From assembly GCA_016302505.1 (NCBI GenBank), contig JAEDNL010000005.1, forward strand, positions 1-42,982: a DNA stretch of 42,982 nucleotides, written 5' to 3'. Positions 1-6,693 of this stretch are shown in pieces; position 1 is the first letter of the stretch, and the number at the start of each line of letters is the position of its first letter. Source of the DNA: Bacilli bacterium. Its GTDB lineage: Bacteria > Bacillota_I > Bacilli_A > RF39 > UBA660. The translations under genes and the position numbers were made by a program. The notes under the pieces were generated by a model that did not search any database, was not told the origin of the DNA, and worked only from the letters and a program-made list of their open reading frames with translations.

Positions 1-1031
1 TTATAAGTGTTATTATACCGGATGTTTCATATATATTAAATATTTTAACAACTATTATGGAATATATATCTAATATAAGTTCCAAAGTGATTAATATAAC
101 TATATATTTTCCATATTTTAATAAAATACTAATGTTTTTTTACTATTTGTTTTTAATATTATTTATTAAATTAAAGAAAAAGAAATTTTTATTTTTAATA
201 TTTTTAATATTATTATTTTTAAAATTTAAGTTTCTATTTAATAAAAATACTACTTTATATTTTTTAGATGTTGGGCAGGGAGATTCTTTGTTAATTAAAA
301 CTAAAAATAATAAAAGTATAATGATAGATACAGGAGGTTCTATTAAAAATAAGATGGAAAAGTGGAAAATTAGAAACAGAAACTTTGATATAGAAAAAAG
401 CACAATAATACCTTTTATAAAAAGTATTGGAATTAATAAAATAGATTATTTATTTTTAACACATGGAGATTATGACCATATGGGTGAAGCAATTAATTTG
501 GTAGAGAACTTTAAAGTAGAGAAGGTAATATTTAATTGCGGTGAGTTTAATGGTTTAGAAAAAGAGTTAGTAAAAGTATTAGATAAAAAGAAAACACCAT
601 ATTATTCATGTATCAAAGAATTAAATATAGATGACAACAAATTATATTTCTTAAACAATAAAGATTATGGTAATGAGAATGACAATTCATCAGTTATTTA
701 TACTGAATTTAATAATCATAAATTTCTATTTATGGGAGATGCAGGAGTAGAAGTAGAAGAAGATTTAATAGAAAAATATAATTTACAAAATATAGATGTA
801 TTAAAAGTAGGGCATCATGGAAGTAAGACTAGCAGTGGTAAAGAATTTATTGATGAAACAAATCCAAAATATTCAATTATTAGTGTTGGAAAGAATAATA
901 GATATGGACATCCAAATAAAGAAGTATTAAATAACTTAGGAAATTCAAAAATATATAGGACAGATCAAGATGGAAGTATTATATTTAAGATTAAAAATAA
1001 TAAATTAAAAATTGAGACTTGTAGTCCATAG
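1..1031 (+). CDS. comEC: ComEC/Rec2 competence protein, C-terminal part (5' end outside window)
   Basis: The frame is open from base 3 to the stop at 1031 with no convincing start, so this is the C-terminal part of a larger gene cut by the window edge; the first ATG at 57 lies inside it. About 75 mostly hydrophobic residues with several membrane-like segments lead into a soluble metallo-beta-lactamase domain opening with LDVGQGDSLLI. Metal-binding motifs are HGDYDH (462-479) and GHHGSKTSS (from 810). In the ComEC family, membrane helices form the DNA uptake channel and this domain is a predicted nuclease acting on incoming DNA; that role is family knowledge. Two damaged copies of this 3' end follow at 2472 and 3718. 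A separate membrane-anchored MBL hydrolase is the alternative, but the open upstream frame favours ComEC. Confidence 0.85.
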   Translation, partial: ISVIIPDVSYILNILTTIMEYISNISSKVINITIYFPYFNKILMFFYYLFLILFIKLKKKKFLFLIFLILLFLKFKFLFNKNTTLYFLDVGQGDSLLIKTKNNKSIMIDTGGSIKNKMEKWKIRNRNFDIEKSTIIPFIKSIGINKIDYLFLTHGDYDHMGEAINLVENFKVEKVIFNCGEFNGLEKELVKVLDKKKTPYYSCIKELNIDDNKLYFLNNKDYGNENDNSSVIYTEFNNHKFLFMGDAGVEVEEDLIEKYNLQNIDVLKVGHHGSKTSSGKEFIDETNPKYSIISVGKNNRYGHPNKEVLNNLGNSKIYRTDQDGSIIFKIKNNKLKIETCSP

Positions 1032-1042
1032 AAAGGAAAAAT

Positions 1043-1924
1043 ATGAATTATTATAATGAAATTAAAAACAAATTAATAAATAATGAAATAAATAGAAAAA
1101 TAAAAAACTATTCAATCAAGAAAAGTGATTTAGATACATACTATAATGTTGGTAAATTATTGTTAGAAGCAGGTAATCAATATGGTGAAGGAATAATAAA
1201 AGAGTACTCTAGAAATCTTACTAATGATTTGGGCACAGGATATAGTCAAAGAAATTTAAGAAATATGAGGCAATTTTATAAAGTATCTCAAAAATGGCAG
1301 ACACTGTCTGCCAAATTAAGTTGGAGTCATTATTGTGAAATTCTTTGGTTTGATGAAAATAAATTTCAATATTATGTCAGGATTGCTGAATTAAATAATC
1401 TATCAATTAGGCAACTAAGAGAACGAATAAAATCTAAAGAATATGAAAGACTACCGGAATCTACTAAAAATAAAATAATGAATCAAGACAAGTCTAATGT
1501 AGTTGACTTTGTAAAGAACCCAATTATGATTAAAAATAGCAATATGTATAACATATTTTCAGAAAAGGTATTACAAAAATTAATCCTAGAAGATATTGAG
1601 AACTTTTTAGATGAATTAGGAACAGGATTTACATTTATTAAAAGTGAATATCCTATTAAGCTAGATAATAGATATAATTATATAGATTTACTTTTATATA
1701 ATATTAAATACAAATGTTATGTAGTTGTAGAATTAAAAGTTACAAAATTAAAGAAAGAACATACAGGCCAAATTATGACTTACATGAATTATATAGATAA
1801 AAATATGAAAACAATAGAAGAAAGTGATACAGTTGGCATAATAATTTGTAAACAAGATAATAAATATGTAATAAAATATTGTTCGGATGATAGGATAATT
1901 GCTAGAGAATATGAATTAGTATGA
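1043..1924 (+). CDS. DUF1016 (YhcG-type) PDDEXK nuclease-domain protein
   Basis: This 293-residue protein has the two-part build of YhcG/DUF1016 proteins. An N-terminal helical domain (about 1-140) contains YYNVGKLLLEAG, GYSQRNLRNMRQFY and LSWSHYCEILW. A C-terminal PD-(D/E)XK nuclease fold (about 165-293) has putative catalytic D215 in NYIDLLLY, E230 and K232 in VVVELK, and the following GQIMTYMNYID helix. It starts 11 bp after the comEC stop with a purine-rich ribosome site (GAAAGG). Family members are widespread, often near restriction or phage-defence genes, and are predicted nucleases; the target here is unknown. Its position between comEC and a second comEC 3' end marks it as cargo. A degenerate copy of its first bases follows the third comEC copy near 4270-4306. 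Confidence 0.85.
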   Translation: MNYYNEIKNKLINNEINRKIKNYSIKKSDLDTYYNVGKLLLEAGNQYGEGIIKEYSRNLTNDLGTGYSQRNLRNMRQFYKVSQKWQTLSAKLSWSHYCEILWFDENKFQYYVRIAELNNLSIRQLRERIKSKEYERLPESTKNKIMNQDKSNVVDFVKNPIMIKNSNMYNIFSEKVLQKLILEDIENFLDELGTGFTFIKSEYPIKLDNRYNYIDLLLYNIKYKCYVVVELKVTKLKKEHTGQIMTYMNYIDKNMKTIEESDTVGIIICKQDNKYVIKYCSDDRIIAREYELV

Positions 1925-1948
1925 TATAATGTATATGAAGGTGATAAT

Positions 1949-2419
1949 GTGGATATAAGGTATACAAATAATGAATTTCAATTTTTATTACGAGTTTCTA
2001 TACTTATTTTTAATAAAGATGAATCTAAAGTATTATTGTTTAATGTAGAAGGAAGAGAATTCTATATGCTTCCTGGAGGAAAAATTAGTGAACTTGAAGA
2101 GAGTATTGATGCAGCAAAGCGTGAAGTAAAAGAAGAATTAGGTTGGGAAAATTTAGAATATAAATTTTTAGGAATAAGTGAAGAGTTTGTTACTGATAAA
2201 GGTTATAATAATCAGCAAATTAATCTTATTTACAAAGGAATTTATAATAATGATATTGATGAAATTGACTTTAAAGGTTTAGAGGGTAATTGGATCAATT
2301 TTAAGTGGATAGATATAAAAGATATTAATGATTATAAAATATATCCAAATATGGTTAAAGAAATGGCAAAGAATTCAAATAAAATATATCATTCAGTAGA
2401 TAATTTAATAAAAGAATAA
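1949..2419 (+). CDS. NUDIX hydrolase
   Basis: This 156-residue protein carries a complete Nudix box at residues 44-66: G44, five residues, E50, seven residues, then REVKEELGW, matching the GX5EX7REUXEEXGU signature. Such enzymes hydrolyse nucleoside diphosphates linked to another group, using a divalent metal held by the glutamates. The substrate cannot be told from sequence. The start is GTG: the overlapping ATG at 1947 reads into a stop after two codons. A TATAAT -10 box lies at 1925-1930 and a GAAGGTG ribosome site just upstream, so the gene can be transcribed separately from the nuclease gene before it. A terminator follows at 2423. Confidence 0.88.
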   Translation: MDIRYTNNEFQFLLRVSILIFNKDESKVLLFNVEGREFYMLPGGKISELEESIDAAKREVKEELGWENLEYKFLGISEEFVTDKGYNNQQINLIYKGIYNNDIDEIDFKGLEGNWINFKWIDIKDINDYKIYPNMVKEMAKNSNKIYHSVDNLIKE

Positions 2420-2422
2420 ATT

Positions 2423-2445
2423 GATTGTAAATTACAATCTTTTTT
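2423..2445 (+). terminator. Rho-independent terminator after the NUDIX gene
   Basis: GATTGTA pairs with TACAATC around a 3-base loop and is followed by six T residues. It begins a left-arm sequence that recurs at 3659. Confidence 0.7.
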
Positions 2446-2471
2446 CTTTATAAACAAAGGAAACTTATTCG
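2446..2471 (+). repeat. Left arm of comEC cassette junction, copy 1
   Basis: CTTTATAAACAAAG directly follows the terminator T-run, and TTCG comes about 8 bases later. The same order (GATTG hairpin, T-run, CTTTATAAACAAAG, TTCG) recurs at 3659-3704, in both cases just before a displaced comEC 3' end. From the end of TTCG to the first aligned base of the CCACATGG / CCATATGG stretch the spacing is 19 bases in both. This is read as a conserved cassette boundary. Confidence 0.6.
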
Positions 2472-3063
2472 CGTGCATAAAAGTATATCACCACATGGTG
2501 ACTACGACCATATGGGTGAAGCAATTAATTTAGTTGAAAATTTCAAAGTAGAGAAAGTTATCTTTAATTGTGGTGAATTTAACGAGTTAGAGCAAGAACT
2601 TATTAAAGTATTAGATAAAAAGAAAATACCATATTATTCTTGTATTTAAGAATTAAATATAGATGATAATAAATTATATTTTTTGAATAATGCAATTTAT
2701 GGTAATGAAAATGATAACTCAAGTGTTATTTATACTAAATTAAATAATCATAAATTTTTATTTATGGGAGATGTTGGAGTAGAGGTAGAAGAAGATTTAA
2801 TTAAAAAGTATAATCTTAAAAATATAGATGTATTAAAAGTAGGACACCATGGAAGTAAGACTAGCAGTGGTAAAGAATTTATTGATGAAACAAATCCAAA
2901 ATATTCAATTATTAGTGTTGGTAAAAAAAAATCGTTATGGTCATCCAAATAATAGTGTGTTAGATAATTTAGAGGATTCTAAAATTTATAGAATAGATCA
3001 AGATGGGAGTATTATGTTTAAGATTAAAAATAATAAATTAAAAATTGAAACTTGTTCACCGAA
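2472..3063 (+). pseudogene. Displaced, broken copy of the comEC 3' end (copy 2)
   Basis: From the CAT at 2494 to about 3060 this matches the comEC end at 462-1028 almost codon for codon: the HGDYDH metal motif, the GHHGSKTSS motif and the terminal KIETC are all recognisable. It lacks the membrane part and a start. It is also inactivated by an in-frame TAA at 2647 (the first copy has a Lys codon there) and by one extra A in a nine-A run at 2923-2931; removing one A restores the NRYGHP frame. The comEC stop is lost, and the restored frame runs on into the RyR gene. The A-run error could in principle be a sequencing or assembly slip, but the TAA and the truncation stand regardless. Confidence 0.85.
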
Positions 3064-3115
3064 AAATCTTTTATTTTTTGATATCATAAAGTATAATGAT
3101 AATGGAGGTAATAAT

Positions 3116-3652
3116 ATGAATGATAGAATTATAAAAAATGCTCTTTCTTATGCGTTAGGTTCTGATTTACATGAAGCATGGAGAGCACCAAGAAAAAGAA
3201 CAGATGGAACATTTGAACCAAGAATTAAAAAATCTAAAGACGAGGCTTGGAATGCAAATCATGGAACAGACGAAGTAGATATTGCTAATTGTTCTTTTGA
3301 ACAACTTCCATCAAATTGGCAATATGAAAATTTGGAAGCTGCTAGAGTTGCTATTGAATTGGTGTATGATAAAACTGTTTCAGGAGAACAGTTTATGTCC
3401 GATGAAATTGAACAAATGGCTTCTATTATTCATGATGAATGGTTAAAAAGAAATGATTGGGTATTTAATCCCGAATATGGGGATCCAAAATTAGCAGTTC
3501 CATATGCGCAGTTATCTAAAGAGGAACAAGATAAAGATAAGGCACAATTAATACCGGCACAAGCAAAGGTGCAAGCATATATTAGTGGATTAATAAATAT
3601 TGAAGAAATATGTGCTCAATATAATTTACCAACATCAAGTAAAAGTTTATAG
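3116..3652 (+). CDS. RyR-domain-containing protein
   Basis: This 178-residue protein has a RyR (ryanodine receptor repeat) domain at about 60-155, recognised by NWQYENLEAAR, IHDEWLKRN (105-113) and PYAQLSKEEQDKDK (129-142). The ATG at 3116 is preferred because GGAGG stands 7 bases upstream; the reading frame is open far upstream only because it continues into the broken comEC copy. Bacterial RyR proteins are poorly characterised; the domain occurs in phages and in genomic-conflict loci, where a ligand-binding role has been suggested. The N-terminal 60 residues (with KRTDGTFEPR) are not recognised. It is the only cargo gene between comEC copies 2 and 3. Confidence 0.75.
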   Translation: MNDRIIKNALSYALGSDLHEAWRAPRKRTDGTFEPRIKKSKDEAWNANHGTDEVDIANCSFEQLPSNWQYENLEAARVAIELVYDKTVSGEQFMSDEIEQMASIIHDEWLKRNDWVFNPEYGDPKLAVPYAQLSKEEQDKDKAQLIPAQAKVQAYISGLINIEEICAQYNLPTSSKSL

Positions 3653-3658
3653 TATAAA

Positions 3659-3679
3659 GATTGCAATGCAATCTTTTTT
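3659..3679 (+). terminator. Rho-independent terminator after the RyR gene
   Basis: GATTGC pairs with GCAATC around a 3-base loop and is followed by six T residues. Although it follows an unrelated gene, it resembles the terminator at 2423 in sequence as well as form, so it belongs to the repeated left arm. Confidence 0.7.
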
Positions 3680-3717
3680 CTTTATAAACAAAGAGTTTAA
3701 TTCGACTTACTTTTTGA
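3680..3717 (+). repeat. Left arm of comEC cassette junction, copy 2
   Basis: CTTTATAAACAAAG and, 7 bases on, TTCG repeat the arrangement at 2446-2471. The comEC-like reading frame begins just beyond, with the same SP(H/Y)GD.DH junction as in copy 2. Confidence 0.6.
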
Positions 3718-4269
3718 CAATCACCATATGGAGATACAGATCATTGTGGTAATTCTAAAAGTTTAATAGATAATTTTAATGTGAAGAATATTTATTTAAA
3801 TAAAGGAGAAATTAATAATTGTGAAAAAAGTACTAATGGTATTATTTTTGATGAGTATTATATAAAAATAGATAATATAGAGATATATTCATTAAATGAT
3901 TATGAATATAATGATGAGAATTTATCTAGTATGGTTCTTTTGTTTGTTATAGATAATTATAAATTGCTTGTAATGGGGGATGCTCCTGTGAAAGTTGAAA
4001 ATGAAATAATTAAGAAATATAAATTAGAAGAAATAGATTTTTTAAAAGTAGGACATCATAGTTCTAAGACAAGCTCTAGTAAAAATTTTATAGATGAGAT
4101 TAGTCCTAAATATTCGATTATAAGTGTTGGAAAGAATAATAAGTATGGTCATCCAAATAAAGAAGTACTAAATGTATTAGAACAATCTAAAATATATAGA
4201 ACAGATATAGATGGAACCATAGAAATTAAAATAAATAATAATTATGTTATTAAAAATTATTCACCATAG
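3718..4269 (+). pseudogene. Displaced, diverged copy of the comEC 3' end (copy 3)
   Basis: The frame is open from 3718 to the stop at 4269 and encodes only the C-terminal metallo-beta-lactamase part of ComEC. The first metal motif has decayed to YGDTDH (first His replaced by Tyr), while GHHSSKTSS, KYSIISVGKNN and YGHPNKEVLN are kept. It is much more diverged from the first copy than copy 2 is, and shorter in the middle, so it probably came from a different strain or an older event. No ribosome site or ATG is visible; the first usable start would be GTG at 3781, which would drop the metal motif. An independent small hydrolase is possible but unlikely. Confidence 0.75.
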
Positions 4270-4306
4270 AAAGGCAAAATATTAACTATTAAATAATGAA
4301 ATTAAT
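4270..4306 (+). repeat. Remnant of the DUF1016 gene start behind comEC copy 3
   Basis: The bases after the copy 3 stop align with those after the first comEC stop: CCATAGAAAGG, a short A-rich stretch, then ATTA..TAATGAAATTAA. In the first copy this is the ribosome site and first codons of the DUF1016 nuclease gene; here the ATG has become ATT and the frame is lost. It suggests a DUF1016 gene once followed this comEC end too. Confidence 0.5.
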
Positions 4307-4350
4307 ATAATAATAAAAATATGTTATAATTAATTAAAGAGAGATTGATT

Positions 4351-4557
4351 ATGGATAATAAACTAATTGGATTATTTAAAGAAATAGAAGAAATATCAAT
4401 TAATGAATTTAATAGACTTACAAGAGTGTAAGATGATGTGATTAAAAACATAATAACAAATGAAAAGATTATTAGTAATATTTTTGATTCGATATTAAGT
4501 ATTGTTTTTATAAATGAAGATGTTAAAAAAATATTATTTGATGAACCAATAAAATAA
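4351..4557 (+). pseudogene. Small gene interrupted by one stop codon
   Basis: An ATG at 4351 opens a 26-codon frame ending at TAA 4429-4431; the same frame continues without interruption to a stop at 4557, giving about 68 residues if read through. The two halves are similarly helical and acidic/basic in composition (IGLFKEIEEISINEF; IISNIFDSILSIVF), so one nonsense change in a small gene is the simplest reading. A TATAAT-like box lies at 4324-4329 and GAGAG before the ATG. A restart from GTG 4438 is possible. The family is not recognised. Confidence 0.45.
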
Positions 4558-4568
4558 GGAGACTAGTT

Positions 4569-4880
4569 ATGGAAAAATATGGTAAAATAGTATATCCAGC
4601 GATACTTTATAATAATTGTATTTATATGTCATTTAAAGGTCATTATGATATATTAACTATGGAAGACATTGGAGTTTTAAAAAAAGGACAACAAGGATTT
4701 GTAACAGAAAATGGATATTTTGTAGATAGAGAACTAGGTCTTTCAATTGCAAAATACTACGAACAAATAGAATATAAATATAATCCTAAAAATGAGTTAT
4801 TAAGTGAAGACTTAAAAAAAGAAGATTTAAAACTATTAAGAAAAATAGATAAATATTCATATAAATTTAATGTAAATTAA
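4569..4880 (+). CDS. Hypothetical protein, phage-type small protein
   Basis: This 103-residue protein has a good AAGGAG ribosome site 11-13 bases before the ATG. It starts 11 bp after the broken small gene, so the two may once have been an operon. Its layout (a short strand region AILYNNCIYMSFKGHYDIL, then QGFVTENGYFVDRELGLSIAKYYEQI, then a charged tail) resembles a common uncharacterised phage and plasmid protein family; this is from memory of the pattern and is not certain. No catalytic motif or membrane segment is visible. It is the last gene of the comEC accessory region. Confidence 0.6.
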   Translation: MEKYGKIVYPAILYNNCIYMSFKGHYDILTMEDIGVLKKGQQGFVTENGYFVDRELGLSIAKYYEQIEYKYNPKNELLSEDLKKEDLKLLRKIDKYSYKFNVN

Positions 4881-5063
4881 CTACTTAATATTAATAACTA
4901 ATCATAATATATAGTAGATAATATTTAGTATTATCTAACTAATAAATAAATCATCTAACATATTATGTATCCTCCCTTTTAAATAAATTCTTTTAAAATA
5001 TGCAACTAATGACATATAATCCATAGAATATTAATGAACCACCAAATGGTGTTAATATAGATT

Positions 5064-5085
5064 GAGACACATATGTGTCTCTTTT
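5064..5085 (+). terminator. Rho-independent terminator before the recombinase gene
   Basis: GAGACACAT is self-complementary with ATGTGTCTC and is followed by four T residues. It ends the accessory region 5' of the tyrosine recombinase gene. The preceding 180 bases (4881-5063) hold no gene I can support; CACCAAATGGTG at 5040-5051 resembles the junction sequence at comEC copy 2. Confidence 0.7.
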
Positions 5086-5116
5086 AATTTAATATAAAAT
5101 ATATTATAATTAATGT

Positions 5117-6010
5117 ATGGATAAAGAAGAATTTAAAAAACAAAAATATATTAAATTATTTATAGATTATATAAATCAAAAGAATTATTCTATTAATACA
5201 TTAGATTCTTATTTTAAAGATTTATATTATTTTTATCTGTATATTAAAAAAGACTTAATAACAATTACTGAAGATGATGTAAGAGCTTATTTAGAATATT
5301 TAAATAAAAATAATGAAAAAGTATCTTCTATAAGAAGAAAGATTAGTACATTAAAATCATTTTATAAATTTTTATATAAAAATGACTATATTGATAAAAA
5401 AGATTATCCTTTAACTAGAATAGTTTATCCTAAGAATGAGAAAAAATTACCTAAATTTATATATTATAATGATCTATTAGAAATAATACATGAATCTTCT
5501 TTAGATAAAGATTCTACAAGAGATAGATTAATAATAGAGATGCTTTATGCGACTGGTGTTAGAGTTAGTGAACTTGTAAATATTAAATTATCAGATATAG
5601 ATTTTGATAATAAAAGAATAGTTGTATGTGGTAAAGGTAATAAAGAAAGAATTGTATACTATGGAGATTATGCAAGTGAAGCTTTATATGAATATTTAAA
5701 TACTCATCCTAAAAGAGAACATAATTACTTGTTTATGAATAGTAGAGGTGGTAAAATAACTGATAGAGGAATTAGATATATAATAGATAATATAATGAAA
5801 AGGTTATCTGTTAAAATACATGTAACGCCACATGTTCTTAGACATACATTCGCAACAGATATGCTAAATAATGGTTGTGATATAAGAGTAGTGCAAGAAT
5901 TACTTGGACATTCATCACTTAAAGCTACTGAAATATATACGCATGTTACGAATGAACAATTAAAGAAAGTGTATTATAGTTGTTTTCCAAGGAGGGATAG
6001 AGATGAGTAA
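5117..6010 (+). CDS. xerD: Tyrosine recombinase, XerC/XerD type
   Basis: At 297 residues this has the length and build of XerC/XerD: an N-terminal SAM-like DNA-binding domain (about 8-95) and a C-terminal catalytic domain. All six catalytic residues are present: R149 (ATGVRVSEL), K173 (GKGNKER), H239 and R242 (HVLRHTFAT), H265 (LLGHSS) and nucleophile Y274 (EIYTHV). Xer proteins resolve chromosome dimers at dif, and single-Xer lineages exist; it could instead act on the cassettes nearby. No ribosome site precedes the ATG. A TATAAT box at 5105-5110 lies 6 bases upstream, so the mRNA is probably leaderless. It overlaps tdk by 8 bp. Assignment to XerD rather than XerC is not certain. Confidence 0.9.
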   Translation: MDKEEFKKQKYIKLFIDYINQKNYSINTLDSYFKDLYYFYLYIKKDLITITEDDVRAYLEYLNKNNEKVSSIRRKISTLKSFYKFLYKNDYIDKKDYPLTRIVYPKNEKKLPKFIYYNDLLEIIHESSLDKDSTRDRLIIEMLYATGVRVSELVNIKLSDIDFDNKRIVVCGKGNKERIVYYGDYASEALYEYLNTHPKREHNYLFMNSRGGKITDRGIRYIIDNIMKRLSVKIHVTPHVLRHTFATDMLNNGCDIRVVQELLGHSSLKATEIYTHVTNEQLKKVYYSCFPRRDRDE

Positions 6011-6596
6011 ATTATATTTTAGATATGGTGCGATGAATTCAGGTAAGACAACACTATTATTACAAGTAGCTCATAATTATGAAGAAAGAGGAATGAATGT
6101 AGTAATATTAAAACCTATAATTGATACTAAGGGTGATGATAAGATTATTACAAGAATTGGTCTTAAAAGACAAGTTGATCATTTAATAGAAAAAGATGAA
6201 AAACTATCTAAATATTTAAACACACTTGATAATAGTATTGTTTGCATACTTGTAGATGAGGCTCAATTCTTAACAAGAGATCAAGTTGATGAATTATTTA
6301 TGTTTAGTAAAATAAAAGATGTGCCTGTTATATGTTATGGACTTAGAACTGATTTTAAGAGTATGTCTTTTGAAGGTAGTTTAAGACTATTTGAACTATC
6401 TGATGTAATGGAAGAATTATACACTATATGTAGATGTGGTAAAAGAGCTAAATTTAATGGAAGAATTGTTAATGGAAAGTTTACATCTAGTGGTTCACAG
6501 GTTGCGATAGATGGTGAAAATGAAGTTACTTATGAATCATTATGTGGAAAATGTTATCTTGAAAAAGTACTTGGTATAACATCATTAGAAGAGTAA
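6003..6596 (+). CDS. tdk: Thymidine kinase
   Basis: This 197-residue protein matches type II thymidine kinase, which phosphorylates thymidine to dTMP using ATP in the salvage pathway. The P-loop is GAMNSGKTT (9-17), the catalytic glutamate is E86 in VDEAQFL, and the C-terminal zinc site has C143, C145, C181 and C184 (ICRCG, CGKC). The ATG follows a strong AAGGAGGG site located inside the recombinase gene, so the two are translated as an operon with an 8-bp overlap. Length and motifs are normal for the family. Confidence 0.95.
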   Translation: MSKLYFRYGAMNSGKTTLLLQVAHNYEERGMNVVILKPIIDTKGDDKIITRIGLKRQVDHLIEKDEKLSKYLNTLDNSIVCILVDEAQFLTRDQVDELFMFSKIKDVPVICYGLRTDFKSMSFEGSLRLFELSDVMEELYTICRCGKRAKFNGRIVNGKFTSSGSQVAIDGENEVTYESLCGKCYLEKVLGITSLEE

Positions 6597-6693
6597 TATC
6601 TTCTTTTTTTTTGTAAATAAAATATCAAGTTACTATGTAATAAAAGCCTTATATGATATAATTAAAAGGTAAAAATAGGAAGGAGAAATACTA

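Noticed and set aside
2923..2931. Frameshift in the A-run as programmed slippage joining comEC copy 2 to the RyR gene
   Set aside because: Copy 2 also has an upstream nonsense codon and no start, and the RyR gene has its own good ribosome site, so decay is the simpler reading.
2446..4269. CRISPR-like array
   Set aside because: The repeated units are long, coding and diverged, with genes rather than spacers between them.
4920..5010. Small reverse-strand gene start (AAAGGGAGG before ATG)
   Set aside because: The frame ends after eight codons, so a good ribosome-site match alone does not support a gene.
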